This document shows positions 17,901 through 29,287 of a stretch of 64,000 bases of DNA, piece after piece. The notes under the pieces were generated by a model, which saw only the letters and a list, made by a program, of their open reading frames with translations, was not told where the DNA came from and ran no database searches. Made by a program: the position numbers and the translations under genes. Every line of letters begins with the position of its first letter. The first letter of the stretch is position 1. This DNA comes from Colwellia sp. PAMC 20917 (GTDB lineage: Bacteria > Pseudomonadota > Gammaproteobacteria > Enterobacterales > Alteromonadaceae): NCBI RefSeq assembly GCF_001767295.1, contig NZ_CP014944.1, positions 3,410,001 through 3,474,000 on the forward strand. The letters are read 5' to 3'.

Positions 17901-20900
17901 TTATAGCGTTTTTATTTGAGTCATGACTAGTTGTTCTAACTCTTTAAAACTAATGGCTTTACTGAAATAATAACCTTGATACTCCTGACAGTTTAATTGT
18001 TGGAGAAATACTAAATGCTCACTTAATTCCACCCCTTCTGCGATAACACTTAAATTTAAATTATTAGCTAAGTTAATAATAGAGCGAACAATACTTTGAT
18101 CGATTGAAGACTCATGCATTCCCATAATAAACGAACGGTCAATCTTGAGAATGTCGATAGGAAATTGTTTTAAGTAACTTAAAGAAGAAAAACCTGTACC
18201 AAAATCATCTAATGAAAGCTTAAAGCCAAGTGCCTTAAGCTGTTGCATGGTTAAAATAGCGATATCTATTTTATCCAGTAACATGCCTTCAGTAATTTCA
18301 ATTTTTATTCTGGCGGGAGGGATGCCATATTGGTTTAGTTTCACTTTTAAAAGTGCAATAAGGGCTGCTGAGTCAGAAAACATTTTTGCTGATAAGTTAA
18401 TGGCAATAGGTCCAAAGTCTAACGCTTGTTTTTGCCATAAAGCAACTTGAGCGAAGACCTTATTTATTGCGATTTTATCCAGTTGGTCTATTAGACCAAG
18501 CTTTTCAGAAAAAGGAATAAAACTGTCAGGGTAAATAATATTACCGTCCGCTTCAACCCAGCGAATTAAGGCCTCTGCACCCGAGATTAAGCCAGACTTA
18601 GTATCAACAAAGGGTTGATAATAAAATTCAAAGGTCTCATCTTTTATTGCTGTGAGTAGCCTTTGTTCTTGCGCTAATTGTTCTGCAACTTCACTGTTCA
18701 TGCGCTGTTCAAAAAATTGATAATTATTCTTTTTTTGAGCTTTAATATCAAAGATTGCCAACGCTGCTTTTCTTAATAGCTCTTGAGGAACATCAGCATC
18801 TTCAGGGTATCGAGTAATGCCAATGCTTGCGGTAACAGGCAACTGGTGGTCATCAAAGGCATATGCAGTGTCAAAACAAGACAGTATTTTCCGTGCAACA
18901 GCGATAGCGCCATAATTAGGGTCAGAAAGCTCAACTAAAATACAAAATTCAGCACCATTAATACGTGCAATAACGTCTTTTGGGTATAATACCGCACTTA
19001 AACGATGGGCAATTTCACGGATAACTTCATCACCGGCACTATGACCATAAGTGTCATTAATTTTTTTGAAACTATTTACATCAAGTAATAGTACGGTTGG
19101 TGATTTGTGAGAGCGCTGGGAGTTCAAAGAAGATTGGACAATCAATTCATGCAGTAGGGTTCTATTAGGCAATTCGGTTAAATCATCGTGGGTAGCAAGC
19201 TTACTCAATTGCTGTTGTATTTTTACTTTTTCAGTAATGTCTCTAAACACACCAAGATAATGGATGATTTCATTATTATCGTTTGTTATCACTTCAATCT
19301 CTAATTCTAAACTATAAATTTCACCGGTAGATTTTTGATCAAAAAGCTCGCCCAACCAACTACCATGCACCATAGCCTGAGCGCGTAATTTTTCAGATAA
19401 ATCAGCAGGCTGACCATTTATTTCTGCAAAAACTACCTTTTGACCTATTACTTCAGATTTATGCTTGTGGGTATGTGTCACGTAAGCATTGTTTACTACT
19501 TCAATTTCGAAGTCTTTATTGGTTATCCATACCGCATCAGCCGTATTCTTAAAAGCAATAGACAATAACGTCAGCTGTTCTTCATTGGCTCTGATTTCAT
19601 TATTGTGACGTGTTAAACGTACTTTTTCTTTTCGTATATAATGACGATTTACCGTAAGTAATAAAATGACTAAGGAAAATAGACTAATAACAATCGTCAC
19701 AATACTTTGAACTTTTGCTGACTGTAACTCTAATGTTTGTAATTGATTTTCAGCTTGTAATAAGTTGATCTTTTTCTGTTTTACTTCTGCTTTATATTGA
19801 TTTTGTAGGACCCTGATCGATTTTTGCTGTGCTTCGTCATTAAGTTTATTAATTAACAGGGTATGTTTTTCATAAAAATTAAAGGCTTGTTGCCAATTTT
19901 TCTGCGCTTGATAAGCTTTGCTGATGCGTTTATAAGTATCTGCTTCAAGTTTTTGAAGTTTGGTCTCTTGATAGTAAAGTAATGCGCGATTATAAATAGC
20001 TAAAGCTCGAAGAGGCTCTCCCTGCAGTAGATAAATATCGCCAATAAAGCCTTCTGCACTAATTTGTGATTTTTTATTCTTGGTTGCTGCAGTTAATTGC
20101 AACGCTTCTTCTAATTGCTTCTTTGCTAATGTTAATTCATTAATTGTAATGTAGGCCTCGGCGAGACCAATAATGGCACCTAATGTCTGTTTAGGAAAAT
20201 ATTTACTGTCAGGGTGATTAATTGCTTTTTTATAGGATACGATTGCATTCTCAAACTGTTTGAGATCAGTATAATAAATACCTTGATTTGAAATGTTAAT
20301 GATATAAAGCGCACTGTCGTTAAGCTGTTGTGATATCTCTATAGGTCTCTCTAAATATTTTAAGGCCGCATGAAAATCTTTTTGTGCCCAGCTAATTAGC
20401 GATAAATTATTAAGCGCCGCCGCGACACCTTGTAAAGCCTGCAAGTCTTCATATAAACGCAAACTAGTAATAAAATACTGTTGTGCTTGATCATAATCGC
20501 CAATTGAGAAATACGAAATACCAGTTAAATTATTAATTTCAGCAACATCTAAGTTGGTCAGGTGGGCATCATCATTTAAAAGACTGTTATTTCTTTTTAT
20601 TATTAGGTTGTTCATCTGATTAAATAACAGCAAGGAAATCTTTAATGCTGGCAGATGTTGTTGATCATTTTGTAACTCAAGCAGCTGATTTTTTTTTAAT
20701 AGAAGATTTAATGCTAATAAGGATTTTTTTGAAATGATTTGATTAAGGTTTTTTTTATAGCGGTCTAACCATTTTTGAGCATTAATAGTATCTCCTTGAA
20801 AAATAGCATTGTAATGCAACTGATTAATAATTAGTGCTTCAAAGCGCTTGTTTTTAAACGGCGTTACTTGCTCAAGCAGTTTAGTGTAGCTACTTTCTTT

Positions 20901-21065
20901 TTCTTGAAATGAAATCGACGTATTATTACGGATAGACTGATAATCGGTGTCTAAATTTACTTCGCTGGTTATTTCTGTGGCAACAGCGCTAAATATTATG
21001 AAATATAAAGAAAAAAATAATAAATAGGGTAATTTTATTTGGGGCACAGTACTAAAAAGTGTCAA
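17901..21065 (-). CDS. TPR-PAS-GGDEF-EAL membrane protein, predicted c-di-GMP phosphodiesterase
   Basis: The product has 1054 residues. It has an N-terminal signal or anchor (about residues 12-30), a periplasmic region with TPR-like repeats (about 170-410), a coiled coil, a membrane helix near 452-474, a PAS domain (about 490-610), a GGDEF domain (about 620-780) and an EAL domain (about 795-1045). The GGDEF signature reads NGAEF, so cyclase activity is doubtful. The EAL domain keeps its catalytic set: GAEALIRW, NLSAKMF, IEITEG, LDDFGTGFSS, LKIDRSF, AEGVEL and QGYYFSKAI. It therefore probably degrades c-di-GMP under control of the TPR and PAS inputs. The start appears to be TTG at 21065, with GGA 6 bases upstream. 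A nested inverted repeat lies upstream at 21131-21180. Confidence 0.9.
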   Translation of the reverse strand: MTLFSTVPQIKLPYLLFFSLYFIIFSAVATEITSEVNLDTDYQSIRNNTSISFQEKESSYTKLLEQVTPFKNKRFEALIINQLHYNAIFQGDTINAQKWLDRYKKNLNQIISKKSLLALNLLLKKNQLLELQNDQQHLPALKISLLLFNQMNNLIIKRNNSLLNDDAHLTNLDVAEINNLTGISYFSIGDYDQAQQYFITSLRLYEDLQALQGVAAALNNLSLISWAQKDFHAALKYLERPIEISQQLNDSALYIINISNQGIYYTDLKQFENAIVSYKKAINHPDSKYFPKQTLGAIIGLAEAYITINELTLAKKQLEEALQLTAATKNKKSQISAEGFIGDIYLLQGEPLRALAIYNRALLYYQETKLQKLEADTYKRISKAYQAQKNWQQAFNFYEKHTLLINKLNDEAQQKSIRVLQNQYKAEVKQKKINLLQAENQLQTLELQSAKVQSIVTIVISLFSLVILLLTVNRHYIRKEKVRLTRHNNEIRANEEQLTLLSIAFKNTADAVWITNKDFEIEVVNNAYVTHTHKHKSEVIGQKVVFAEINGQPADLSEKLRAQAMVHGSWLGELFDQKSTGEIYSLELEIEVITNDNNEIIHYLGVFRDITEKVKIQQQLSKLATHDDLTELPNRTLLHELIVQSSLNSQRSHKSPTVLLLDVNSFKKINDTYGHSAGDEVIREIAHRLSAVLYPKDVIARINGAEFCILVELSDPNYGAIAVARKILSCFDTAYAFDDHQLPVTASIGITRYPEDADVPQELLRKAALAIFDIKAQKKNNYQFFEQRMNSEVAEQLAQEQRLLTAIKDETFEFYYQPFVDTKSGLISGAEALIRWVEADGNIIYPDSFIPFSEKLGLIDQLDKIAINKVFAQVALWQKQALDFGPIAINLSAKMFSDSAALIALLKVKLNQYGIPPARIKIEITEGMLLDKIDIAILTMQQLKALGFKLSLDDFGTGFSSLSYLKQFPIDILKIDRSFIMGMHESSIDQSIVRSIINLANNLNLSVIAEGVELSEHLVFLQQLNCQEYQGYYFSKAISFKELEQLVMTQIKTL

Positions 21066-21130
21066 ATTATTCCAGTCAGATATTATTAGAAGTAATAAAT
21101 ATATTATAGGTTATATTTTTATTTCTTCAC

Positions 21131-21180
21131 CTAAAAATAAATTATACTTTAATAAGTATAATGACTGCTCTTATTTTTAG
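21131..21180. repeat. Nested inverted repeat upstream of the GGDEF-EAL gene
   Basis: Outer arms CTAAAAATAA (21131-21140) and TTATTTTTAG (21171-21180) are perfect complements. Inside is an 8-bp palindrome, TTATACTT/AAGTATAA (21142-21149 with 21154-21161). It lies 66-115 bases upstream of the gene start, a promoter or operator position. No regulator is recognised. Confidence 0.5.
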
Positions 21181-21259
21181 AGAACTGAGTTACTATTAAG
21201 TTTTCGGTGATTTATAAAGATAGATTATTGGTCATAGCTAGAAATAGCTAAGAAAAAAT

Positions 21260-21336
21260 TGGCAGGGGTGGAGAGATTCGAACTCCCAACCGTCGGTTTT
21301 GGAGACCGCTGTTCTACCAATTGGAACTACACCCCT
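21260..21336 (-). tRNA. trpT: tRNA-Trp (anticodon CCA)
   Basis: On the minus strand the sequence starts AGGGGTG and ends CACCCCT-G-CCA with encoded CCA. The anticodon loop reads CTCCAAA, giving CCA for Trp. The D arm contains GTTCCAATTGGTAGAAC and the T arm has GGGAG-TTCGAAT-CTCTCC. Length is 77 bases. It stands alone, with a promoter just upstream at 21343-21377. Confidence 0.97.
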
Positions 21337-21342
21337 GCAACG

Positions 21343-21377
21343 GATTCGAATTATACGCAAGCAATAGCAAAGGTAAA
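21343..21377 (-). promoter_or_regulatory. Sigma-70 promoter of tRNA-Trp
   Basis: On the minus strand, TTTACC (21372-21377) and TATAAT (21350-21355) are separated by 16 bases. Transcription would start about 7 bases later, just before the mature tRNA. Confidence 0.6.
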
Positions 21378-21488
21378 GCGCTAAAGTCAAAAAAAATGAA
21401 ATAAATGACTGTTTGCTTAAAATAACAACATTGCGTTTGTTTTAAACTCAATTATTATCAGATAAAGCAAACAATCACAGATACACTA

Positions 21489-23222
21489 TTAATTATTACA
21501 AAAACGTAGTGCCTCTGGGTAAGGGAATACATCTTCAAATTTACCCGTAGCCACACTTTTTTGGCATTGTTGCCAAAAACTGGCTTCTAACAAATCCGCA
21601 TGATGTAATAAAAAAGCATTGCGGTATTTCTTATTTGCCAACGCAAAAGTCGCAATTTCCTCTGGAAACATGTCGCCAGGTGCTACCGAGTACCAAGGTT
21701 CTGCTGCATAAATTTGTTCCTCGGTAATCGCTTCTGGTTTCACCCTAAAGTTAACTTCATCCATATAGGTTATTTCATCATAATCGTAAAATATGACTCG
21801 TCCGTGTCGGGTTACGCCAAAGTTTTTGAGTAACATGTCGCCAGGGAAAATATCGGCAGCAATTAACTGTTTTATCGCGCTGCCATAGCCATACATTGCT
21901 TCTTCAATTTCCTCATCACTCGCTTTAGCTAGATATAAATTGAGCGGTGTCATACGACGCTCAATATATAAATGTTTGATGATAATTAATTCATCTTCAA
22001 AACGAATAATAGATTGAGCAACATTGAGCAGCTCTGTTAATAATTCTTCACTAAAACGGTCTTTGGGAAAAGCAACTTCAGAGTATTCCATGGTGTCAGC
22101 CATTCGTCCAACTCGGTCATGTAATTTAACTAAGCGATATTTCCCTTTAACTTCTTGCTTAGTCATGGTCTTACTCGGGGCAAATTTATCTTTTATAATT
22201 TTAAAAACATAAGGGTAAGAGGGTAAGGTAAATACTGACATCACCATACCTTTAATACCTGCAGCTAATTCAAACTTGTCATCACTTGCGTCGAGGTGAT
22301 TAAGAAAATCGCGATAAAACTGTGTTTTCCCTTGTTTATGAAAACCAATGGCTGAATATAAATCGGCTAAAGTTTTATGAGGAATTAAGCGTTTTAAAAA
22401 TTGCACTAAAGCAAAGGGATGCTGACAGTCGACAAAAAAGTAAGCGCGGGCAAAACCGAAAACCACCGCCATATTTGCCCCTTCAGTTAACAACGCATCT
22501 ATGTATAATCCTGCTGCTTTTCCTTCTTTTTCATTATTAACAATAGGGACAATAAAGGGGGTTTCGCCGCCAGGAGAAATAACTCGACCAATAATATAAG
22601 CCCCTTTGTTACGATAGAATATAAAATCAAGAATATCGAACTTCAATTCGCTAAGTTTATATCGTGTTTTATGAGCTTGAACGCGAAAAGACTTTATAAG
22701 ACTTTTCATGTCTCTTTCTAAGTTAACAAAGGGAATGTTGAAGTTGGCATTATTCATAATAGCCGCAATAGTTTGTTCTAGGCCTAACTCACTTGGCAAA
22801 TAGCGCGTGTATATAATAGGACTGGCAATGTTTTCTATTTTTTCAACGGTACTTTTTACAAAAATAAAAGCATTGTGGTAGTACTTACGTTCAAATAAAT
22901 GACAAAAGATAGAGTTATAAAAACTCTCTGCTAGCTCTGGTTGATGGTGTTCTTTTAATAAATCGACGTAACTTACCTTAACGTTTTGCCATAAAAGTTC
23001 GTCAAGATTTGAGACAAAAAAATCTTTTTTAATGGTCTCAAGTGTTTCTTCAACACGTTTATCATAAAAGTCTGTTCTACTTTTTGCTGCATCTTGAACC
23101 GCTTGCCATTGGCAGAGTTCAAAGCGTTTTTTTGCGGATTGAGTAATTTCACTAAAAAGATAGATATGTCGCTCAAAGCCATTAAGGATGGTTTTAGCGA
23201 GAGCAAAAGCAATATTGTTCAT
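21489..23222 (-). CDS. aceK: Isocitrate dehydrogenase kinase/phosphatase
   Basis: AceK phosphorylates and dephosphorylates isocitrate dehydrogenase, switching carbon between the TCA cycle and the glyoxylate shunt. The frame is open to 23315, but the ATG at 23222 gives MNNIAFALAKTILNGFERH and 577 residues, nearly the 578 of E. coli. Family segments include YLPSELGLEQTIAAIMN, IYTRYLPS, FKIIKDKFAPSK (the ATP-binding Lys region), VTRHGRVIFYDYDEI (catalytic loop and metal Asp) and PWYSVAPGDMFPEE. aceA and aceB are not nearby, so aceK is not in an aceBAK operon here. Confidence 0.96.
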   Translation of the reverse strand: MNNIAFALAKTILNGFERHIYLFSEITQSAKKRFELCQWQAVQDAAKSRTDFYDKRVEETLETIKKDFFVSNLDELLWQNVKVSYVDLLKEHHQPELAESFYNSIFCHLFERKYYHNAFIFVKSTVEKIENIASPIIYTRYLPSELGLEQTIAAIMNNANFNIPFVNLERDMKSLIKSFRVQAHKTRYKLSELKFDILDFIFYRNKGAYIIGRVISPGGETPFIVPIVNNEKEGKAAGLYIDALLTEGANMAVVFGFARAYFFVDCQHPFALVQFLKRLIPHKTLADLYSAIGFHKQGKTQFYRDFLNHLDASDDKFELAAGIKGMVMSVFTLPSYPYVFKIIKDKFAPSKTMTKQEVKGKYRLVKLHDRVGRMADTMEYSEVAFPKDRFSEELLTELLNVAQSIIRFEDELIIIKHLYIERRMTPLNLYLAKASDEEIEEAMYGYGSAIKQLIAADIFPGDMLLKNFGVTRHGRVIFYDYDEITYMDEVNFRVKPEAITEEQIYAAEPWYSVAPGDMFPEEIATFALANKKYRNAFLLHHADLLEASFWQQCQKSVATGKFEDVFPYPEALRFCNN

Positions 23223-23460
23223 GATATTTTCAACTATAAATTTATCGATAATCTCAGCATACGGTAAATTGTCAAAAAGGGGAGATAAAGTTTCCAATAT
23301 GATGATTATAAACAAGGTAAATACTGAGCTGTTTTATATTTAAGGTCTCTTGACCCTTTATTGCCACTGTATCGGCGTTATTACTTGCTATTGTTGGCGC
23401 TGAACACTAAAATTACGCGTTTTTTATTCTCTTAAAATAGATATTCTAATTGGTATTTAC

Positions 23461-24513
23461 ATGCGCGTAGCTGACTTTTCTTTTGATTTACCCGAAGAAC
23501 TTATTGCCCGATATCCGAAAGCGGATCGTACCTCAAGTCGTTTAATGTCTGTTAACGGTAATAGTGGTAAAATCCTTGATCTTGGATTTACCGATATTAT
23601 TGAACAACTTAATGCTGGTGATCTACTTATCTTTAATAATACCCGCGTAATACCAGCGCGTATGTTTGGACAAAAAGAAAGTGGGGGGAAAATTGAAGTT
23701 TTGGTTGAAAGGATCCTCGACGAAAAACGTTTTCTTGCTCATATTCGTGCCAGTAAGTCACCGAAAGTCGGTAACAAACTTATTTTAGAAGGCAAAGTCT
23801 CTGCGACTATGCTTGGTCGCCATGGTGCTTTATTTGAATTAGAAATACAGGGTGATCAATCAGTTTTATCTGTGCTTGAAGAAATTGGCCATATGCCATT
23901 ACCTCCCTACATAGACCGTCCTGATGAAGACAGCGATCGTGAAAGATACCAAACTGTTTATAATGAAAAACCTGGTGCGGTTGCTGCACCTACCGCAGGT
24001 TTACATTTTGATGAAAATTTATTAGAAAAAATAAAAGCTAAGGGTGTTGATCTCGCTTTTATTACCTTACACGTTGGCGCAGGTACTTTTCAGCCAGTAA
24101 AAGTCGATGAAATAGCCGACCATATTATGCATGCTGAGTATGTTGAAGTATCTGACGAAGTTGTTCAACAGATAGCCCTGACAAAAGCGAATGGCGGTCG
24201 CGTTATCGCTGTTGGTACAACATCGGTACGTTCGATAGAAAGTGCTGCTAAGGTGGCTAAAGATAAAGCCTTACCGCTTAGCGCTTTTTATGGTGACACG
24301 GATATCTTTATTACCCCAGGATATGAATTTCAAGTAATTGATGCCTTAATCACTAATTTTCATTTATCAGAGTCAACCCTGTTAATGCTCGTTAGCGCTT
24401 TCTCGGGTTACGAACACATGATGTCTGCCTATCAACATGCAGTGCATGAAAAATATCGTTTTTTCAGTTATGGCGATGCGATGTTTTTAACGAAAAAAGA
24501 TTACAATATTTAA
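23461..24513 (+). CDS. queA: S-adenosylmethionine:tRNA ribosyltransferase-isomerase
   Basis: QueA adds the epoxycyclopentanediol group from SAM to preQ1 in tRNA, giving epoxyqueuosine. The 350-residue protein starts [16 protein letters not shown] and contains [25 protein letters not shown] and [11 protein letters not shown], all family hallmarks. It starts the queA-tgt-yajC-secD-secF cluster, whose order is conserved across gammaproteobacteria. tgt follows 78 bases after. Confidence 0.97.
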   Translation: MRVADFSFDLPEELIARYPKADRTSSRLMSVNGNSGKILDLGFTDIIEQLNAGDLLIFNNTRVIPARMFGQKESGGKIEVLVERILDEKRFLAHIRASKSPKVGNKLILEGKVSATMLGRHGALFELEIQGDQSVLSVLEEIGHMPLPPYIDRPDEDSDRERYQTVYNEKPGAVAAPTAGLHFDENLLEKIKAKGVDLAFITLHVGAGTFQPVKVDEIADHIMHAEYVEVSDEVVQQIALTKANGGRVIAVGTTSVRSIESAAKVAKDKALPLSAFYGDTDIFITPGYEFQVIDALITNFHLSESTLLMLVSAFSGYEHMMSAYQHAVHEKYRFFSYGDAMFLTKKDYNI

Positions 24514-24558
24514 GATAATGTATAAAGCGTTTAATAATTTATAATAAACAACCGCTAG

Positions 24559-25755
<1,197 letters not shown>

Positions 25756-25812
25756 CTATTTACACAATTAAAAGAATCATCCATTTATTAACAATAAAAA
25801 TCAGAGGAAATT

Positions 25813-26148
25813 ATGAGTTTATTTATCAGTGAAGCACACGCAGCAACCGGTGGAGCAGCAGGTGCCGATGGTACATCAATGTTGATCATGCTAGCCGTTT
25901 TTGGTTTAGTTTTTTACTTTATGATTTACCGCCCACAAGCTAAGCGTGTAAAAGAGCATAAAGGCCTAATGTCAGCATTATCAAAAGGCGATGAAGTTTT
26001 AACACAAGGCGGCATCGTCGGTAAAATTGTGAAAGTTTCAGACGAAAAAGATTATATCGTAGTAAGTGTTGCTGAAGGTACTGAAGTTGTTCTTCAAAAA
26101 GCAGCAATCAATGCGGTATTACCTAAAGGCACAATGAAGTCATTGTAA
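25813..26148 (+). CDS. yajC: Sec translocon accessory subunit YajC
   Basis: YajC is a small inner-membrane protein that associates with SecDF and SecYEG. This one has 111 residues, with a single helix near 25-43 (MLIMLAVFGLVFYFMIYRPQ) followed by the conserved RPQAKRVKEHK and GDEVLTQGGIVGKI segments. It has a good AGAGGAAATT ribosome site. Between it and secD lies a 12-base direct repeat at 26171-26202. Confidence 0.97.
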   Translation: MSLFISEAHAATGGAAGADGTSMLIMLAVFGLVFYFMIYRPQAKRVKEHKGLMSALSKGDEVLTQGGIVGKIVKVSDEKDYIVVSVAEGTEVVLQKAAINAVLPKGTMKSL

Positions 26149-26170
26149 TTGTAAGTCGTGGTAGGTTAGT

Positions 26171-26202
26171 TACTTGCTTGGCTACTTGCTTGGCTACTTG
26201 CT
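26171..26202. repeat. 12-bp direct repeat between yajC and secD
   Basis: The unit TACTTGCTTGGC occurs at 26171-26182 and 26183-26194, with a partial third copy (TACTTGCT) at 26195-26202. It is non-coding and probably a small slippage-type duplication. Confidence 0.75.
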
Positions 26203-26268
26203 AAACAAGTTGAGCATTATGACTAACCTGCAACGATTTAAAAGAACGTTAATAAAAAGGATGAACTT

Positions 26269-28116
26269 GTGCTAAACAAATACCCCTTATGGAAATCACT
26301 GATGGTGCTATTTATAGTCGCTTTTGGTGCTTTATATGCTTTACCTAATTTATACCCTGAAGACCCCGCCGTGCAGGTTTCAGGTTTACGTGGCGTTGAA
26401 GCCAATGCTGCAACGCTTGATAGCGTAAAGAGCGATTTGACTGCAGATAATATTTCATTCTCAAGTATTGTACTTGAAAATGGCCAATTACTTGTCCGTT
26501 TTAGTGATACCGAGCAACAACTTCGTGCCCGTGATTTACTTGAGGAAAGTTTAGGCGATAAATTTTCGGTGGCGTTAAACCTTACACCGGCAACACCTGC
26601 ATGGTTAGCAAGTGTTGGTGGTACACCGATGAAGTTAGGTTTAGATTTAAGTGGTGGTGTTAGCTTTCTAATGGAAGTGAACATGAGTGAAGCGATAGTT
26701 AAAGCGCAAGACGCCTTAGTTGATGACTTTCGTACCGATTTACGTGGCGAAAAAATTCGTTACCGCAGTGTCAAAAAATCGAGCGACTCCATCAATGTTC
26801 AGTTTCGTAATGCGGAAGACTTAACTACAGCCCATGACTTTTTGAAAAAACGCTACCGTGATTTTTTAATGTCAGAAAATGCGGATAATTTAACCTTGTC
26901 TGCAAAAATGACCGATGAAAAGATTAAAGAAGTTCGCGAATATGCCTTGCAACAAAACATTACCATTATTCGTAATCGTGTTAATGAATTGGGTGTCTCT
27001 GAGCCGCTTGTGCAACGCCAAGGTAAAAAACACATCATTATTGAATTACCCGGCGTGCAAGATACAGCTAAAGCAAAAGAAATTTTAAATGCAACGGCAA
27101 CTATCGAATTTAGACTCGTTGATACCGACGGCGATTTAAGTGCGGCACTTAATGGCAGAGTGCCAGCGAGCTCTAAGTTATTATATGAACGTGACGGCAA
27201 ACCTGTTTTATTGAAAAAACGTGTCATGCTAACTGGTGATCATATTGTTGATGCAGGCTCAAGCTTTGACGAATATAGCCGCCCACAAGTCAATATTTCG
27301 CTTGATTCTGCCGGCGGCGGAAAAATGTCTAATGGGACTAAAAGCAATATTGGTAAGCCAATGGCGACCGTATTTATTGAATATAAACCCACTGACCGTA
27401 AAGATGCTGAAGGGAATACTATTTTTGAAAAAATAGAAGAAGTTATCTCAGTAGCAACCATTCAAGCACGTTTAGGTAAAACCTTCCGAATTACTGGTGC
27501 GGGTAGCCAAAGTGAAGCACATAACTTAGCCTTATTATTACGTGCTGGAGCGCTTGTAGCACCGATTCAAATTGTTGAAGAGCGAACGGTTGGCCCTACA
27601 TTAGGTGCTGAAAATGTGAGGCTTGGTTTTGAAGCTATTTTAATGGGCTTTGGCTTAGTGTTTATTTTTATGATTATTTATTACCGTGCTTTTGGTGTGG
27701 TAGCAAATCTAGCGCTTGGTGCTAACTTAATCTTAATTGTTGGGGTGATGTCCTTAATTCCTGGGGCAACGTTAACGTTACCCGGTATGGCTGGTATTGT
27801 ACTAACAGTTGGTATGGCAGTAGATGCCAACGTACTTATATTCGAACGTATACGAGAAGAAATACGAGAAGGTAAGTCGATTCAACAATCTATTCACCAA
27901 GGATATGAGGCAGCATTTTCAACCATTATTGATGCCAATATTACCACGCTTATTGCGGCACTTATTTTGTATGCTATTGGTACAGGTCCGATTAAGGGTT
28001 TTGCGATAACCTTATCTATCGGTATTCTTACCTCAATGTTTACAGCGGTTGTGGGTACACGAACCGTAGTTAATGCTGTTTGGGGCGGAAAACGTCTCGA
28101 CAAACTTTCAATATAG
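26269..28116 (+). CDS. secD: Protein translocase subunit SecD
   Basis: SecD, with SecF, pulls exported proteins through SecYEG using the proton or sodium gradient. The 615-residue protein starts at a GTG with AAGGATG upstream, giving [20 protein letters not shown]. It has the first membrane helix, a large periplasmic domain with [14 protein letters not shown], and a C-terminal five-helix bundle with [17 protein letters not shown] and [21 protein letters not shown]. Length matches E. coli SecD (615). secF follows after 13 bases. Confidence 0.98.
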   Translation: MLNKYPLWKSLMVLFIVAFGALYALPNLYPEDPAVQVSGLRGVEANAATLDSVKSDLTADNISFSSIVLENGQLLVRFSDTEQQLRARDLLEESLGDKFSVALNLTPATPAWLASVGGTPMKLGLDLSGGVSFLMEVNMSEAIVKAQDALVDDFRTDLRGEKIRYRSVKKSSDSINVQFRNAEDLTTAHDFLKKRYRDFLMSENADNLTLSAKMTDEKIKEVREYALQQNITIIRNRVNELGVSEPLVQRQGKKHIIIELPGVQDTAKAKEILNATATIEFRLVDTDGDLSAALNGRVPASSKLLYERDGKPVLLKKRVMLTGDHIVDAGSSFDEYSRPQVNISLDSAGGGKMSNGTKSNIGKPMATVFIEYKPTDRKDAEGNTIFEKIEEVISVATIQARLGKTFRITGAGSQSEAHNLALLLRAGALVAPIQIVEERTVGPTLGAENVRLGFEAILMGFGLVFIFMIIYYRAFGVVANLALGANLILIVGVMSLIPGATLTLPGMAGIVLTVGMAVDANVLIFERIREEIREGKSIQQSIHQGYEAAFSTIIDANITTLIAALILYAIGTGPIKGFAITLSIGILTSMFTAVVGTRTVVNAVWGGKRLDKLSI

Positions 28117-28129
28117 GGCGTAGATATTT

Positions 28130-29077
28130 ATGCAAATTTTACAATTAAAAGAAACTGTCGCCTTTATGAGTTACCGCAAGGGAGCATTGATGTTTAGTGT
28201 TTTATTGATGCTTGCTTCTGTATTTTCTTTAATGACCAATAAATTAAACTTCGGCTTAGATTTTACGGGTGGAACATTAATTGAGGTGGGTTTTGAAAAA
28301 GCGGCTGATTTAAACAAAATTCGTGCGGTAATGGACAGTAATGGCTATCCAGATGCGGTTGTGCAGTTATATGGTACTAGCCGTGATGTGGTTATTCGTT
28401 TAGCAGAGCGCGAAGGTTTAAACGTAGAAATGCTCGGTAATGAAGTACTTAGTGCCTTACAAGAAGGCACAGGGCAAACCATGGAAATGCGCCGTATTGA
28501 ATTTGTCGGTGGCAGCGTCGGCGATGAATTAGCAGAGCAGGGCGGATTAGCGATGTTAACTGCGCTAATTTGTATTCTCGTTTACGTAGCATTCCGCTTT
28601 GAATGGCGTTTCGCTTTAGGTTCGGTGTTTGCTTTATTTCATGATGTATTGTTAACACTGGGCTTGTTCTCAGTATTAAAACTTGAGTTTGACCTGACGG
28701 TGCTTGCAGCGATATTGGCGGTTATAGGTTACTCACTCAATGATACGATTGTTGTGTCTGACCGTATTCGTGAAAACTTTCGTAAATTACGTGAAGGCGG
28801 GCCAGCAGATATTATCAATATTTCGTTAACACAAACCTTAAGTCGTACTTTTATAACGTCAATAACCACGTTATTAGTATTAGCTGCACTGTTTTTTAGA
28901 GGTGGTGAGCTTATTCATGGTTTCGCAACCGCGTTATTGTTTGGGGTCTTTGTTGGTACTTATTCATCTATTTATGTAGCAAGCTCTGTTGCACTCGCTT
29001 TTGGTATTTCTAAAGAAGACTTGATACCAGAAGTGATTGATAAAGAAGGCGCAGATCAAGAAGAGATGACGCCTTAA
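28130..29077 (+). CDS. secF: Protein translocase subunit SecF
   Basis: The 315-residue partner of SecD has six predicted helices. The LNFGLDFTGGTLIEVGFE motif follows the first helix, and the helix 4-6 region has VIGYSLNDTIVVSDRIREN and SRTFITSITTLLVL. The C-terminus is acidic. It is the last gene of the queA-secF cluster, closed by the terminator at 29109-29138. Confidence 0.98.
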   Translation: MQILQLKETVAFMSYRKGALMFSVLLMLASVFSLMTNKLNFGLDFTGGTLIEVGFEKAADLNKIRAVMDSNGYPDAVVQLYGTSRDVVIRLAEREGLNVEMLGNEVLSALQEGTGQTMEMRRIEFVGGSVGDELAEQGGLAMLTALICILVYVAFRFEWRFALGSVFALFHDVLLTLGLFSVLKLEFDLTVLAAILAVIGYSLNDTIVVSDRIRENFRKLREGGPADIINISLTQTLSRTFITSITTLLVLAALFFRGGELIHGFATALLFGVFVGTYSSIYVASSVALAFGISKEDLIPEVIDKEGADQEEMTP

Positions 29078-29108
29078 CGTATCAATCAGATAATAAAAGT
29101 TGTTAACT

Positions 29109-29138
29109 AAAAGCCGAGTATTCTTACTCGGCTTTTTA
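29109..29138 (+). terminator. Intrinsic terminator after secF
   Basis: The stem AAAGCCGAGTA/TACTCGGCTTT with a 4-base loop (TTCT) is followed by a T tract. It lies 32 bases after the secF stop. Confidence 0.9.
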
Positions 29139-29253
29139 TTGTCTTATCAAGAAGATTAACTGATTAGCACCGTTTAAAAGGGCTTATTAATAACTATTAA
29201 GATGATATTTGAAATAAAATTGTGCTAATTTTCAATTTTATTAGTGTATGGTA

Positions 29254-29281
29254 TTTACATTAAATAGTTTATTAGTATAAT
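29254..29281 (+). promoter_or_regulatory. Strong sigma-70 promoter in the secF/HD-GYP gap
   Basis: TTTACA (29254-29259), a 16-base spacer and a perfect TATAAT (29276-29281) predict a start near 29288. No ORF follows on the plus strand; an intrinsic terminator follows at 29346. Confidence 0.65.
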
Positions 29282-29287
29282 TACTCT

